A DNA stretch of 64,000 bases from Muraenolepis orangiensis (Eukaryota > Chordata > Actinopteri > Gadiformes > Muraenolepididae): assembly GCA_027704905.1 (NCBI GenBank), contig CM051002.1:307967-371966 (forward strand), given 5' to 3'. Shown piece by piece: positions 34,401-46,704 of the stretch (positions are counted from its first letter, which is position 1; each line of letters opens with the position of its first letter). A program made the position numbers and the translations under genes. The notes beneath the pieces were generated by a model. It saw only the letters and a program-made list of their open reading frames with translations. It ran no database searches and was not told the origin of the DNA.

Positions 34401-37400
34401 CCAGAGCATCGGCACAAAGACCACCAGGTAAGGAACCGCTCATCGTATGACCAAACTTCTTAGGCCTGGAAACTAGTTTTGAGGGAGTAATATTGGTGTA
34501 ATAGGTGACAGGTGTAATATTCCAACATTTTTATATTTTTATTTTTCTAATCCAGGGTAGAGTACCCCTCTAAATCCAAGGCGTCCTTCACGGCAGACAG
34601 CCACCAGAACTTCGCCATGGCCTTCCAGCTGGTGGACGTGAACACTGGGGTGGAACTTACCCCTCATCAGGTAGGCTCTCTGGTGTAACTGGACTGTTCT
34701 ACTCTTCCTCAACCACTGGCAGGAAACCAAGTCATCGAGCCAATTTGTACATTTTGGTCATTTTTCAGACTTTCGTCCGACTCCAAAGCCAGAAGACGGG
34801 CCAGGAGGTGGTGTTTGTGGCCGAGCCCGACAGCAAGAACCTCTACAAGTTTGAGCTGGACATGGCGGAGCGCAAGTCTGAGTTCGACTCCATGTCTGGC
34901 ACCTACTCCCTGCACCTCATGGTGGGAGACGCCACCCTGGAGAACCCCATCCTGTGGAACGTGGTGAGCGCTCTGAGGAGGGATCTGGGTTGATTCTGTG
35001 ACTGGCGATTTCTTGAGCTCTGGTCCATTAGAGAGTTGGACTAGCTTCAAGTTTCACAACCACCCCACTCGATTTCTTTTCAGTTGTAGCAGCTCGTAGC
35101 TTTGTTAAAAACTTGACGTAACATCGATCCTCCGTTCGCATAACCAGGCGGACGTGGTTCTGAAGTTCCTGGACGAGGAGGCCCCGGCTATCATCCAGCC
35201 CAAGACCCTCTACGTCCCCAAGCCTGAAATCCAGGTAACATACGGTCAAGGCCTTGCTGTGATCTGATTGGCTAGGTGAGGCCTGATCTCCTTGATGTCC
35301 TCCTCATGTGCAGCACCTGTTCAGGGAGCCTGAGAAGAAGCCCCCCTCAGTGGTGTCCAACGCCTTCACGGCCCTCATCCTGTCCCCCTTCCTACTACTG
35401 CTCATCCTGGTGAGCTCTTCTCTTTCGCTTTCTCTGTGGACACTTTGTTTAAAATAGATTAGACATACTGTTTCTTTTTGCTCTATATTTAATTTGTTTT
35501 ACAGTAAAGCATTCTATATTTCCGTTCAGGATTTATTATTTTAATAATTATGGTTGATGGCGGTGCTGGGCTCAGTTGTTGATGGTGTATTCTTGTTCCA
35601 AGAAAAGCTCTTGAACGAAAATGCTGTGTGGTCTCGTCGATGAATGAGTGATGAATGAGTGATGAATGAGGGCCTCTTAATTGACTCCTGTTATTTCTGA
35701 ATAGCAAACATTGTTTTGTTTTTTGTTTTTTTTACCACTTCCATTTGCAGTGGTGAATAAAATGCTATGACTGTAATGGACTCTTTTAGGTATCATTATT
35801 ATTCATCTTTTTTTATATGCTTTTGTTTGCTTCCTCTCGGTCTCCCCTCTTTCTCTGGTTCTTTCTCTTTCGGTCTCCCCTCTCTGTCTCGGTCTCTTTC
35901 TCTCTCTGTCTCCCCTCTCTCTCTGTCTCCCCCCTCTCTCTGTCTCCCCTCTCTGTCTCGGTCTCTTTCTCTCTCTGTCTCCCCTCTCTCTCTGTCTCCC
36001 CCCTCTCTCTGTCTCCCCCCTCTCTCTCTCTGTCCCTCTGTCTGTCTCTTCTGTCTCTGGGTCTCTTTCTATCTCTGTCTCCTCCCTCTCTGTGTTTCTG
36101 TCTCTTTCCCTGTCTGTCTCTCTGTCTGTCTGTCTCTCTGTCCCTCTGTCTGTCTCTCTGTCTGTCTGTCTCTCTGTCCCTCTCTCTGTCCCTCTGTCTG
36201 TCTCTCTGTCCCTCTGTCTGTCCCTCTGTCCCTCTGTCTGTCTCTCTGTCCCTCTGTCTGTCTCTCTGTCCCTCTGTCTGTCTCTCTGTCCCTCTGTCTC
36301 TCTGTCCCTCTGTCTCTCTGTCCCTCTGTCTGTCTCTCTGTCCCTCTGTCTGTCTCTCTGTCCCTCTGTCTGTCTCTCTGTCTGTCTCTCTGTCCCTCTG
36401 TCTGTCTCTCTGTCCCTCTGTCTGTCTCTCTGCGTAGTGGATCAAGCTGGGGGCCAACATCTCCAACTTCAACATGTCTCCCAGCGCGGTGCTGTTCCAT
36501 ATCGGACACGCATGTGAGACCTCAGAACTCCACTGATGAATCTGTTGCATAACAGCAATTTCGCCCGCTATTGTTGAGGATAACAATACATTTGAGCAGC
36601 GACGTGTGGTGGCTATAGAAACCCAAACTGCTCTTTTGTTTAGTATTCATTGAAATAATGTTTCACTCCATGTGTTGCTATTTAGAGATGTGTTTATTGG
36701 TGTGTTTTATTTTTACTGTGTTGTTTATGAATCTCCGGATCAAGTATATTTTTTAAATAAGTTGTAAGTGTGGCACAGGCCCATTATCACTCATAACTCC
36801 CAACAGGCCCATTATCACTCATAACTCCCAACAGGCCCATTATCACTCATAACTCCCAACAGGCCCATTATCACTCATAACTCCCAACAGGCCCATTATC
36901 ACTCATAACTCCCAACAGGCCCATTATCACTCATAACTCCCAACAGGCCCATTATCACTCATAACTCCCAACAGGCCCATTATCACTCATAACTCCCAAC
37001 AGGCCCATTATCACTCATAACTCCCAACAGGCCCATTATCACTCATAACTCCCAACAGGCCCATTATCACTCATAACCTCCCAACAGGCCCATTATCACT
37101 CATAACTCCCAACAGGCCCATTATCACTCATAACTCCCAACAGGCCCATTATCACTCATAACTCCCAACAGGCCCATTATCACTCATAACTCCCAACAGG
37201 CCCATTATCACTCATAACCTCCCAACAGGCCCATTATCACTCATAACTCTCAACAGGCCCATTATCACTCATAACTCCCAACAGGCCCATTATCACTCAT
37301 AACTCCCAACAGGCCCATTATCACTCATAACTCCCAACAGGCCCATTATCACTCATAACTCCCAACAGGCCCATTATCACTCATAACTCCCAACAGGCCC

Positions 37401-39928
37401 ATTATCACTCATAACTCCCAACAGGCCCATTATCACTCATAACTCCCAACAGGCCCATTATCACTCATAACTCCCAACAGGCCCATTATCACTCATAACC
37501 TCCCAACAGGCCCATTATCACTCATAACTCTCAACAGGCCCATTATCACTCATAACTCCCAACAGGCCCATTATCACTCATAACTCCCAACAGGCCCATT
37601 ATCACTCATAACTCCCAACAGGCCCATTATCACTCATAACTCCCAACAGGCCCATTATCACTCATAACTCCCAACAGGCCCATTATCACTCATAACTCCC
37701 AACAGGCCCATTATCACTCATAACTCCCAACAGGCCCATTATCACTCATAACTCCCAACAGGCCCATTATCACTCATAACCTCCCAACAGGCCCATTATC
37801 ACTCATAACTCTCAACAGGCCCATTATCACTCATAACTCCCAACAGGCCCATTATCACTCATAACTCCCAACAGGCCCATTATCACTCATAACTCCCAAC
37901 AGGCCCATTATCACTCATAACTCTCAACAGGCCCATTATCACTCATAACTCAACAGGCCCATTATCACTCATAACTCCCAACAGGCCCATTATCACTCAT
38001 AACTCCCAACAGGCCCATTATCACTCATAACTCCCAACAGGCCCATTATCACTCATAACTCCCAACAGGCCCATTATCACTCATAACTCCCAACAGGCCC
38101 ATTATCACTCATAACTCCCAACAGGCCCATTATCACTCATAACTCCCAACAGGCCCATTATCACTCATAACCTCCCAACAGGCCCATTATCACTCATAAC
38201 CTCCCAACAGGCCCATTATCACTCATAACCTCCCAACAGGCCCATTATCACTCATAACTCCCAACAGGCCCATTATCACTCATAACTCCCAACAGGCCCA
38301 TTATCACTCATAACTCCCAACAGGCCCATTATCACTCATAACCTCCCAACAGGCCCATTATCACTCATAACTCCCAACAGGCCCATTATCACTCATAACC
38401 TCCCAACAGGCCCATTATCACTCATAACTCCCAACAGGCCCATTATCACTCATAACTCCCCACACAGACGCTGCTTTGTTCCATTGTGGATCTAAAGATG
38501 GGACTACTTAGATTAGATTCAAATTCATTGAATTAGATTAAATTTCTAATTGATTAGAATCTAATAAATTTGATTCTAATTAATTTCACAATCTAATCTA
38601 ATTAGTCCCATCTTTAGATACTTGCTGATGATTCACCGCTGTTGTCTTGTATCTTTCAGCCATGCTGGGCCTGATGTACGTTTACTGGACACATCTCAAC
38701 ATGTTCCAGACCCTCCAGTACCTGGCCATCATCGGCAGTCTCACTTTCCTGGCAGGCAACCGCATGCTGGCTCAGAAAGCTGTAAAGAGGTAGGTAACCT
38801 GAGACGCCTCCCTCCTCCGCCAGGCTAGGGGATGGCTTCCAGAGAGCCCTTGACCTGGACGGGACAGCCCCCCTCACTCCCCCGGAGTTCAAGGGCTGGA
38901 GCCCACAGTGGCTGTTCCTCACTAGGACTCCACTGGTCTCCCTCTCAGGCCGCACACGTGTGGCCCTCAGAGTAAGAGTTGGTGCCCTCTGTGGTTCTGG
39001 GAGATAAGCTGCTTCTCAGTAACTGTTTTCATGCTTTCCACAATTAGAGCCCTAAAAAGGCTAGCAAGGCAGATTTTGGTCACTGAAGACTCAAATCCTC
39101 TGATACTTGACACTGCTTGACACACAGAAGGACCGTGGGTCTTTAATCTGTAGTCTAGGACTACATACACCCAGTGTAATATCTCATATATATATATCTG
39201 TATTGAGGAATTGACTGGTCCTTGATTGGCAGACTCTCTCGCTCTCCCCCCGCTGTTTATTAGTGTGTAATTGCTCCCTGTTCCTCTCTCTGTCTCTTTC
39301 TCTAAACTCCTGCTTACTTCACTCTAAATCTCTCCTTTACTCTTTCAGGATTGCCGCTGAGCAAAGTTTTAGGTTGGCAAAGTATAGGAGCCTTCGTTAA
39401 TGGCCTCCTTAGTAACAAAATGGATGGTCCTCAAGGCCAAAGTAAGGGCATCCTTAAGGATTTGAATCCCAGCACATCTCCATCCTTAGCCAGAAGAATG
39501 CATGGCTGCTCATTCACTGTGTAGTCCTTGAGTTGCATTACATGTACTTGACCCCGCCTCCTTCCTCTTCCTCCTTTTCCTGGTTTCTCCCCCTCCTGTC
39601 TTCATCTTGCCGCAGTCATAACAGCAGCACCACTAATTGCTCCATGGATGTATCCCACAGTGTTGTCTGTGTACCATTCTGGTGCTGTGTGTGTGTTTAC
39701 TGGTTACCGTTTAATATATTTGCAGTGTCAAGTTTGCCATAATATTCCTAATCAAATTATGCAAAGACTTGTTGTTTTGCATTAGTTTTGTTTTATTTCC
39801 ATGAAGGAATACATGTTATGCTGCCCACAGAACTGCATGAGACTGGCCAAATCCTGTTTATAAGACGGACCATGTGGACTTCATGTGATTAAACTTTAGT
39901 TTTCTCTTGCAGAATGGAGAAGAAATGA
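25420..39928 (+). CDS. rpn2: Ribophorin II, OST subunit
   Basis: Subunit of the ER oligosaccharyltransferase that N-glycosylates nascent proteins. Seventeen coding exons: 25420-25432, 25697-25893, 26167-26262, 29445-29620, 30012-30087, 30269-30403, 30494-30670, 30815-30933, 33272-33377, 34336-34427, 34556-34670, 34769-34963, 35148-35234, 35314-35409, 36438-36513, 38660-38789, 39913-39928; 633 aa (human 631). Signal peptide at residues 1 to about 24, then ALTPTHYLSRADV. Conserved blocks are FYAAVASQALSGCE, DDLGGLYLQFEEGLE, SIFSKKSWDSLSEAFSVA, GVFELNFMSS and KTGQEVVFVAEPDSKNLYKFELD. The C terminus has about three membrane segments (from ALILSPFLLLLIL to the stretch before GNRMLAQKAVKR). The last exon adds only RMEKK and is less certain than the rest. 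Introns hold a hAT copy, a LINE and three big satellite arrays. Followed by ghrh, as in human. Confidence 0.95.
25975..26125. repeat. ATCTCT(GGTT/AATT)A minisatellite in rpn2 intron 2
   Basis: About twelve copies of a 12-bp unit, TATCTCTGGTTA/TATCTCTAATTA, in the intron before exon 3. Confidence 0.88.
26464..29019 (-). mobile_element. hAT transposon (Charlie/GTF2IRD2-like) in rpn2 intron 3
   Basis: Left end CAGGGGTGCCCAACC and right end GGTTGGGCACCCCTG are inverted repeats. The perfect 8-bp target duplication TCCTACAA lies at 26456-26463 and 29020-29027. The 2556-bp element carries a decayed transposase on the minus strand. A second hAT-like end, CAGGGGTGGCCAAACTACGG, starts at 28746 inside it, so another element fragment has entered its right part. 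Confidence 0.92.
26779..28576 (-). pseudogene. hAT transposase relic with BED-type zinc finger
   Basis: Minus-strand pieces in order: 28576-27962 starts MAEAKKPKIYNFHSEW and contains a BED-like finger (CLICNASVALPKKGNLERHF, then H in TLHKRY). 27819-27397 holds the catalytic insertion with LLLHTDVRWLSRG. 27099-26779 holds the hAT C-terminal dimerisation motif (NLTALFGSTYLCESAFSHMK). Stops and shifts separate the pieces. It resembles the family from which vertebrate GTF2IRD2/ZBED-type genes were domesticated, but this copy is broken. Confidence 0.85.
30934..32900 (+). repeat. About 40-bp minisatellite seeded at the rpn2 exon 8 donor
   Basis: Around 49 copies of a 37-41 bp unit, GTAAGTTTGATATAGGGGCC followed by TGGTTATCCCTTTGAGAGAAA. 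The first unit begins exactly at the exon 8 donor (GGGA/GTAAGT). A second unit type has GTGTTTTGTATAGGGCCC in place of GTAAGTTTGATATAGGGGCC. Variant units recur in the same order about 683 bp apart (31181 onward and 31864 onward), so a segment of about 600 bp was duplicated as a block. Confidence 0.96.
32984..33128 (-). repeat. Inverted copy of the mybl2 polyadenylation region
   Basis: Read on the minus strand it has CCTGAAAAAATAAAGATG, then ATATTTGCTTTTTGTCTCAT, GATGGTTGCC, AGAGTATT and GATGCCTTTATTGTCACTAT, in the same order as 24678-24796. Either a shared dispersed element or a duplication. Confidence 0.75.
33490..34290 (+). mobile_element. L2/Rex-like LINE 3' fragment in rpn2 intron 9
   Basis: Plus-strand remnant of a reverse-transcriptase C terminus: CFRFLEVQISDNLVW-like text across two frames, then RLYSLRCLRRSGIVQRWLVN, DIQRVVRTAEKIIGCALPCI and SIIKDCNHPGLHLFSPLP. 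Frameshifts are present. It is followed by a 3' UTR-like stretch ending near 34290. 5'-truncated and dead. Confidence 0.85.
35840..36433 (+). repeat. 600-bp pure pyrimidine-rich (TCTG/TCCC)n array at an acceptor
   Basis: CT-rich tandem repeats, first TCTCCCCTCTC(TC)TG-type, then CTGTCTGTCTCT/CTGTCCCTCTGT units, running straight into the exon 15 acceptor (TGCGTAG at 36431-36437). Both strands show long low-complexity open frames that are not genes. Confidence 0.96.
36774..38462. repeat. 28-bp minisatellite in rpn2 intron 15
   Basis: About 60 copies of a 28-bp unit, CCCATTATCACTCATAACTC plus CCAACAGG. An insertion variant (AACCTCC) recurs at about 37217, 37498 and 37779, showing a higher-order period of about 281 bp (ten units). 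There are no spacers, so it is not a CRISPR-like array. Confidence 0.97.
39349..39400 (+). CDS. rpn2: Alternative rpn2 terminal exon
   Basis: After a strong acceptor (CTCTTTCAG) the frame from exon 16 (AG/G) continues IAAEQSFRLAKYRSLR and stops at TAA 39398-39400. It replaces the RMEKK ending and gives 645 aa. The AAEQS.RLAKYR.LR text matches, as I recall it, the longer C-terminal form known for vertebrate ribophorin II, so it is likely a real alternative exon. The codons just before the stop lack a good donor, so here it would be terminal. Confidence 0.65.
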
Positions 39929-40826
39929 GGACGCACAATTTAAAGAAGATTACCCCCCCCCCCCCCAAGGATACATTAATGAACACATGCTATTTGAGAA
40001 TAAAAGGCCCTGGTATTTATTTAAATACAAATGCCACGATTTTGAAATGCAAAGGTTTTTTTGGTTTGTGTTTTTTTACTTATTTTTTCTCACTCAAATG
40101 ACTGTCTTCCAGTGATGGGACGGAGGCCTTTTTTCCCCCATATTTCTACTGAGGGCTGAGATGCTCCCCATGGCTGCACTTCATGCCCATGTTATGATGT
40201 GTCCAAAAGGCCAGTCGGCCAGAGAGCTGTGGTCATTTGTGGTGTCTGGTTTGGAATTGAGTTGAGTTTCTCTGGTGGTTGTTGGTTCTTTTTTTGTTGT
40301 ACATTCCTGTTCCTACGGCTGAATGCCCACCTGGTCTTGTAAAAAAATTAATAAAATAAAATCAAAGTTGGTTTTGTTCTACAGCTGTAAACTCATCGTA
40401 CCAACATAGCACTGATTTGTCTCTAGCCGTTCGGATCCTAGCCGTCTAAAGAGTCAATAAATTGTGGATTATGTTAGCAATTTCAAGAAACTAGGTGTTT
40501 TTTAATGAAAAAGATTGAATAAAAAATAATTGTACAATATACATTGTCCTATGATTCTCTCGTCCTCCAGAAGTATGAGTCGATTTTAAGCAGAGGCTTT
40601 GTGTTACATGGCTTTAATGGGGAAATATTTTCATTTGTGAGGATCATTTATCTTAAGTATCCTAAAATGAGTCATTTAAAAAACAACTAATAAATGGGAG
40701 TGGCTGAATGTGGCGCTTGGTTTATACAATACACTTAGATTTATAATAAACATTGTCCAAGATCAGTAACGTAGGATCTCTTGTTCAAGCCTGGTTTCTG
40801 GTTGGACACCAAGAGGACATTCTGTA
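39929..40826. other. rpn2 and ghrh convergent 3' regions
   Basis: rpn2 3' UTR with a C13 tract (39951-39966) and AATAAA-type signals near 40350 and 40515. The right part is the 3' UTR of ghrh on the other strand. No coding sign. Confidence 0.5.
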
Positions 40827-43800
40827 TTATTTGGTCAAATCAAAACAAAGTTGATGCAGGCGTTTCAGTGTGTAACGCTGGCAGGCTTTGGCACTGGTAA
40901 CCTTCTGGTATACTCCACTGTACGCCCGTCTGTGGAACGACCTGGGGCCCTCTTTATAGGTCCTCTTGTAGATACCCGACTGGTGTCTATTCACAAAGTC
41001 TACACTTTCATCTCTGAAAAAGAAAGCAGTCTTTGTCAAGACATACAAGAGTCCTTTATGTAATTACTGCTATTTAATATTTGTCATTTTGAAGACACTT
41101 CATACACAAGAACTGTGAATTCAAATTGAGATGCATGTCAATGTATGAGCAGGTTAGGGTATCTTGCTCAAGAGCACCTACAGGTTAGGCTGCAGACATT
41201 GGGGGATCGAACTCGGTAATTTTCGGACTGCGAGTCAAACGCCACATCATTTATTGGCAGTAATGGTGGTGTACCGTAGTCTTTTTCCCATGATTGTCTG
41301 AAGGAACTTCCTGGCGGAGATCCTCCCCAGGACCTTCCTGTAGCTGTTAGTGAAGACTGCATCTGCATGTCGCCCTAAACTGGAATGAGACATTTGGACA
41401 GTCCATTTTAATTAAGGGATGTCTATTATACCATAGTCATAGACCTTGGGAATGGAAGGACAAAACAGCTGTTTATTGTTATGTCTATACACATGCCAGA
41501 TACATGCCATTAATGAGCAGGTAGGGGTTATACATACAGGTCAAATATGCTATGATGGTAGGTAGGGTGCAGTCATTGGGAATCAAACCCAGAACCAAGT
41601 TTTGCCTTTGTAATTAATTGCCAAATCAGCTTGAAGGATAACCATCACCACGATGCTGACCGTTGATGTGTCTTGTATCTCAACATCATGTGACATCATC
41701 TGACATCAGATGATGAGAAAAAACTGACCGCAGCTCCACTGGCTCCATAGAGGGAGCTCCAGCTTTCTCCAACAGTCTTAGTGGATCCTCTATGGAGGAC
41801 GTCAACCGAATGGAAGTGTCTCTCTGGCCCAACCTAAAACACAGTCATGCAATAATGCAATCAGGTTAATATCCCACTAGGACACTTGAGTAGATTTGAG
41901 TAGTGACCTAGAATAGAAACATGTTATTTTTACACGATACCAAAACAATTGTACAGCAACATGTTATTTTGGTGAGGTGTAAGTAACATTATTCTAAATG
42001 CTAAATTGCCACTTATCTGTCCTTTTGTGCTTAAATGTCTGCGCTCTTTGCCATTGAAATTGATTGTCTGGGAAGTGCTGGGGAAATGAATAGAATGGCT
42101 GATCTAACCCTTTTCAGCACAAGATTGAAGGGCACTGCGCTGCACATAGAGAACAAGGCCTATATCTTTGTTTATCCTCTGGGCACAGTCATGTCATCAT
42201 TTGATTTACAAAGGTAGTAAAATAAAACAGACAATCGTACAATCAACAGGTTTCAAAAGACAACATAAAACATATTTGTAGTACAGTTGCAAGAAAAATG
42301 TGAACCCTTTTAAATTACCTGGATTTCTGCATAAATTGGTCATAAAATGTGTTCTGACCTTCATCTAAGTCACAACAATAGACAAACACAGTCTGCTTAA
42401 TTCCACACAAACAATTTTATGTTTTTTTGAACACACCATGTAAACATTCACAGTGCAGGGTGGAACAAGTATGTGAACCCCTATGCTAATGACTTCTCCA
42501 AGAGCTAATTGGAGTCAGGAGTCAGCCAACCTGGAGTCCAATCAATGAGACGAGATTGGAGGTGTTGGTTAAAGCTGCCCTGCCCTATAAAAAACACACC
42601 AGTTTTGAGTTTGCTATTCTCAAGAAGCATTGCCTGATGTGAACCATGCCTCGCACAAAAGAGCTCTCAGAAGATTAAGAATTGTTGACATGCATAATAA
42701 TAATAATAATGCCGGCTTTGCATAAAGCTGGAAAGGGTTACAAAAGTATCTCTAAAAGCCTTGATGTTCATCAGTCCATGGTAAGACAAATAGTCTATAA
42801 ATTGAGAAAGTTCAGCACTGTTGCTACTCTCCTTAGGAGTGGCCGTCCTGTAAAGATGACTGCAAGAGCACAGCGCAGAATGCTCAATAAGGTGAAGAAG
42901 TGTGGTCAGAAGAGTGTCAGCTGAAGACTTCCAAAAATCTCTGGCACATGCTTACATCTCTGTTGACAAATCTACAATATGTAAAACACTGAACAAGAAT
43001 GGAGTTCATGGGAGGACACCACGGAGGAAGCCACTGCTGTCCAAAAAAAACATTGCTGAACGTTTGAAGTTTGCAAAAGAGCACCTGGATGTTCCACAGC
43101 ACTACTGGCAAAATATTCTGTGGACAGATGAAACCAAACTTGAGTTGTTTGGAAGGAACACACAACACTATGTGTGGAGAAATAAAGGCACAGCACACCA
43201 ACATCAAAACCTCATCCCAACTGTGAAGTATGGTGGAGGGGGCATCGTGGTTTGGGGCTGCTTTGCTGCCTCAGGGTCTGGACAGATCGCTGTCATCGAC
43301 GGAAAAATGAATTCCCAAGTTTACCAAGACATTTTGCAGGAGAACTTAAGACCATCTGTCCACCAATTGACGCTCAACAGAAGATGGGTGATGCAACAGG
43401 ACAATGACCCAAAGCACAGAAGTAAATCAACAACAGCATGGCTTCAACAGAAGAAAATACACCTTCTGGAGTGGCCCAGTCAGAGTCCTGACCTCAACCC
43501 GATTGAGATGCTATGGCATGACCTCAGGAGAGCGATTCACACCAGACATCCCAAGAATATTGCTGAATTTAAACAGTTTTGTGAAGAGGAATGGTCCAAA
43601 ATTCCTCCTGACCGTTGTGCAGGTCTGATCTGCAACTACAGGAAACGTTTGGTTGAGGTTATTGCTGCCAAAGGAGGGTCAACCAGTTATTAAATCCAAG
43701 GGTTCACATACTTTTCCCACCCTGCACTGTGAATGTTTACATGGTGTGTTCAATAAAAACATGAAAACATATAATTGTTTGTGTGGTATCAGTTTAAGCA

Positions 43801-45695
43801 GACTGTGTTTGTCTATTGTTGTGACTTAGATGAAGGTCAGAACACATTTTATGACCAATTTATGCAGAAATCCAGGTAATTCCAAAGGGTTCACATACTT
43901 TTTCATACAGAGCCTTAAAGGTAATCATCACATCTTAAAATGTACTGTAAAACCTACTGGGAGGCAGTGTAAAGAGACTAAAACCTACTGGGAGGCAGTG
44001 TAAAGAGACTAAAACCTACTGGGAGGCAGTGTAAAGAGACTAAAACCTACTGGGAGCCAGTGTAAAGAGACTAAAACCTACTGGGAGGCAGTGTAAAGAG
44101 ACTAAAACCTACTGGGAGCCAGTGTAAAGAGACTAAAACCTACTGGGAGCCAGTGTAAAGAGACTAAAACCTACTGGGAGCCAGTGTAAAGAGACTAAAA
44201 CCTACTGGGAGGCAGTGTAAAGAGACTAAAACCTACTGGGAGGCAGTGTAAAGAGACTAAAACCTACTGGGAGCCAGTGTAAAGAGACTAAAACCTACTG
44301 GGAGCCAGTGTAAAGAGACTAAAACCTACTGGGAGGCAGTGTAAAGAGACTAAAACCTACTGGGAGCCAGTGTAAAGAGACTAAAACATACTGGGAGCCA
44401 GTGTAAAGAGACTAAAACCTACTGGGAGGCAGTGTAAAGAGACTAAAACCTACTGGGAGCCAGTGTAAAGAGACTAAAACCTACTGGGAGCCAGTGTAAA
44501 GAGACTAAAACCTACTGGGAGGCAGTGTAAAGAGACTAAAACCTACTGGGAGGCAGTGTAAAGAGACTAAAACCTACTGGGAGCCAGTGTAAAGAGACTA
44601 AAACCTACTGGGAGGCAGTGTAAAGAGACTAAAACCTACTGGGAGGCAGTGTAAAGAGACTAAAACCTACTGGGAGCCAGTGTAAAGAGACTAAAACCTA
44701 CTGGGAGCCAGTGTAAAGAGACTAAAACCTACTGGGAGCCAGTGTAAAGAGACTAAAACCTACTGGGAGGCAGTGTAAAGAGACTAAAACCTACTGGGAG
44801 GCAGTGTAAAGAGACTAAAACCTACTGGGAGCCAGTGTAAAGAGACTAAAACCTACTGGGAGCCAGTGTAAAGAGACTAAAACCTACTGGGAGGCAGTGT
44901 AAAGAGACTAAAACCTACTGGGAGCCAGTGTAAAGAGACTAAAACCTACTGGGAGGCAGTGTAAAGAGACTAAAACATACTGGGAGCCAGTGTAAAGAGA
45001 CTAAAACATACTGGGAGCCAGTGTAAAGAGACTAAAACAGGAGCGATGTGATCACATATCTTGGTTCTGGTGAAGACTAGTAGCTGAGTTCTGTACAGTC
45101 TGGAGTCGGTTCAGGCAATTAAAAAAGGCTGTAATCCAGGCGTCACGAGAGGAAGATGTGTAAAATGGACTCTGTGTCTTTAAAAGTTAACAGAGGTGGT
45201 ATTTTTATATAAATAAATATAAAATATTTCTAAGATGATGAAATCATGATTGCACAAGCTTTGTGGTGTGCAGCTCAAAATGTAGCTTTCTGTAAAACCA
45301 AATAGCATGAATCCATGCAACGGGCTTGATATGATCTAATAGGGAACCAGCCCAAGGCAGAATTTGTGCTGTCATTAAGTGAACTCAGCATTCCAGTCTT
45401 TCTTTATACAGGCTTCCTCATGGCCACATGTATATAGAAAATAAAAATGTGTCAGTTTATGTTTATAGATTTATATATATGTTTATATAAATATGTTTAC
45501 AGTTGTAAACATATTTTGGAGGGGGCATGTGAGTTAAACCTTGTGTCAACGACATGTCAGTACTGCACTGAGACACTCATGTCAATGATTATGTATGGGG
45601 CTTTTTGAATAAAGCATAATGATACTTCTGTTTCTTTTCAGTAATTGAGTTTATTCATATTAGAGGTTTTCATCTTGCTGATATAATATATACAG

Positions 45696-45770
<75 letters not shown>

Positions 45771-46667
45771 GTATATATACCAGTGGTGAAGCGTCAGGGC
45801 CTTCAAGGTATTCAGAGAAGACCCTGGAACTCTCAGATGAAACAAAAAAAAATCGAATTAATTGTATTAATAAAATGTAATACAATTTAATCAAATTTAA
45901 TCAAATTTAAATCAAATGAATAAATGAGAATGGTATCTGTGTTGTTATCTGTTATATTACAGTGTTACGGTGATTTGTTTGTCTTTCTCGGTCCATGCAC
46001 GACGCATTTGAGTGGTTTTGTGTTGGAAAAACAATGCAACCAATCAGATATTTTTCTAGGTTGCTGGGAAGAATATCCTTCAACCAAAGTATTCCCGATG
46101 ACTTTGGCCCTTAGACTGAATGAGAGCGTACGTTTGGATTGACAATTTGATCAACCAATCATATAGTGATTTGTAGCCAATGGGCGTATTCTTTCAGATT
46201 TCCCCACAGCTCAATAGGGAGCTAGCAGGTTTTTACGTCCAAATGGCGAAGGAGAAGACGATGGGCTGTTACTTCACTACATGGACACTGCTTTACTAAC
46301 TATGGTACACTTGGAAATTGGCTGCGACAATCTTATCTGCCTAAATGAGATAAAGTGACTCCTCCGTGACGTCCGTCTGACTAGAACAACGGAATTTTCG
46401 AATGGGGTGGTGGTGGTGGTGGTCCACAGCAGGGGTTCCCTAAGTGGGGGTCGCGATCGCGACATACCCCCCCCCCCCCCCCCCCGTTGGACTTCACAAT
46501 GTTCGCGATCGCGACATACCCCGCCCCCCCACCCCATCGGATGGTGATAGTGGGGGGGTCGCCAGTCTCCAGTCTGTTATTTTGGGGGTCGCGGGCTGAA
46601 AAGTTTGGGAACCCCTGGTCTACAGAAGGTCCAGTTGGGATAGACACGCTTCGCCACTGATATATAC

Positions 46668-46704
<37 letters not shown>

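Noticed and set aside
35767..36586. Long Ser/Leu/Cys-rich and Arg/Asp/Glu-rich frames on both strands
   Set aside because: Low-complexity CT/GA repeat at an rpn2 acceptor; open frames in several phases at once.
36774..38462. CRISPR-like array
   Set aside because: Units are directly adjacent without unique spacers, in a vertebrate intron; plain minisatellite.
40827..41048. Independent 73-codon minus-strand gene
   Set aside because: It is the last exon of ghrh; the first 12 codons are intron and the acceptor lies at 41014-41015.
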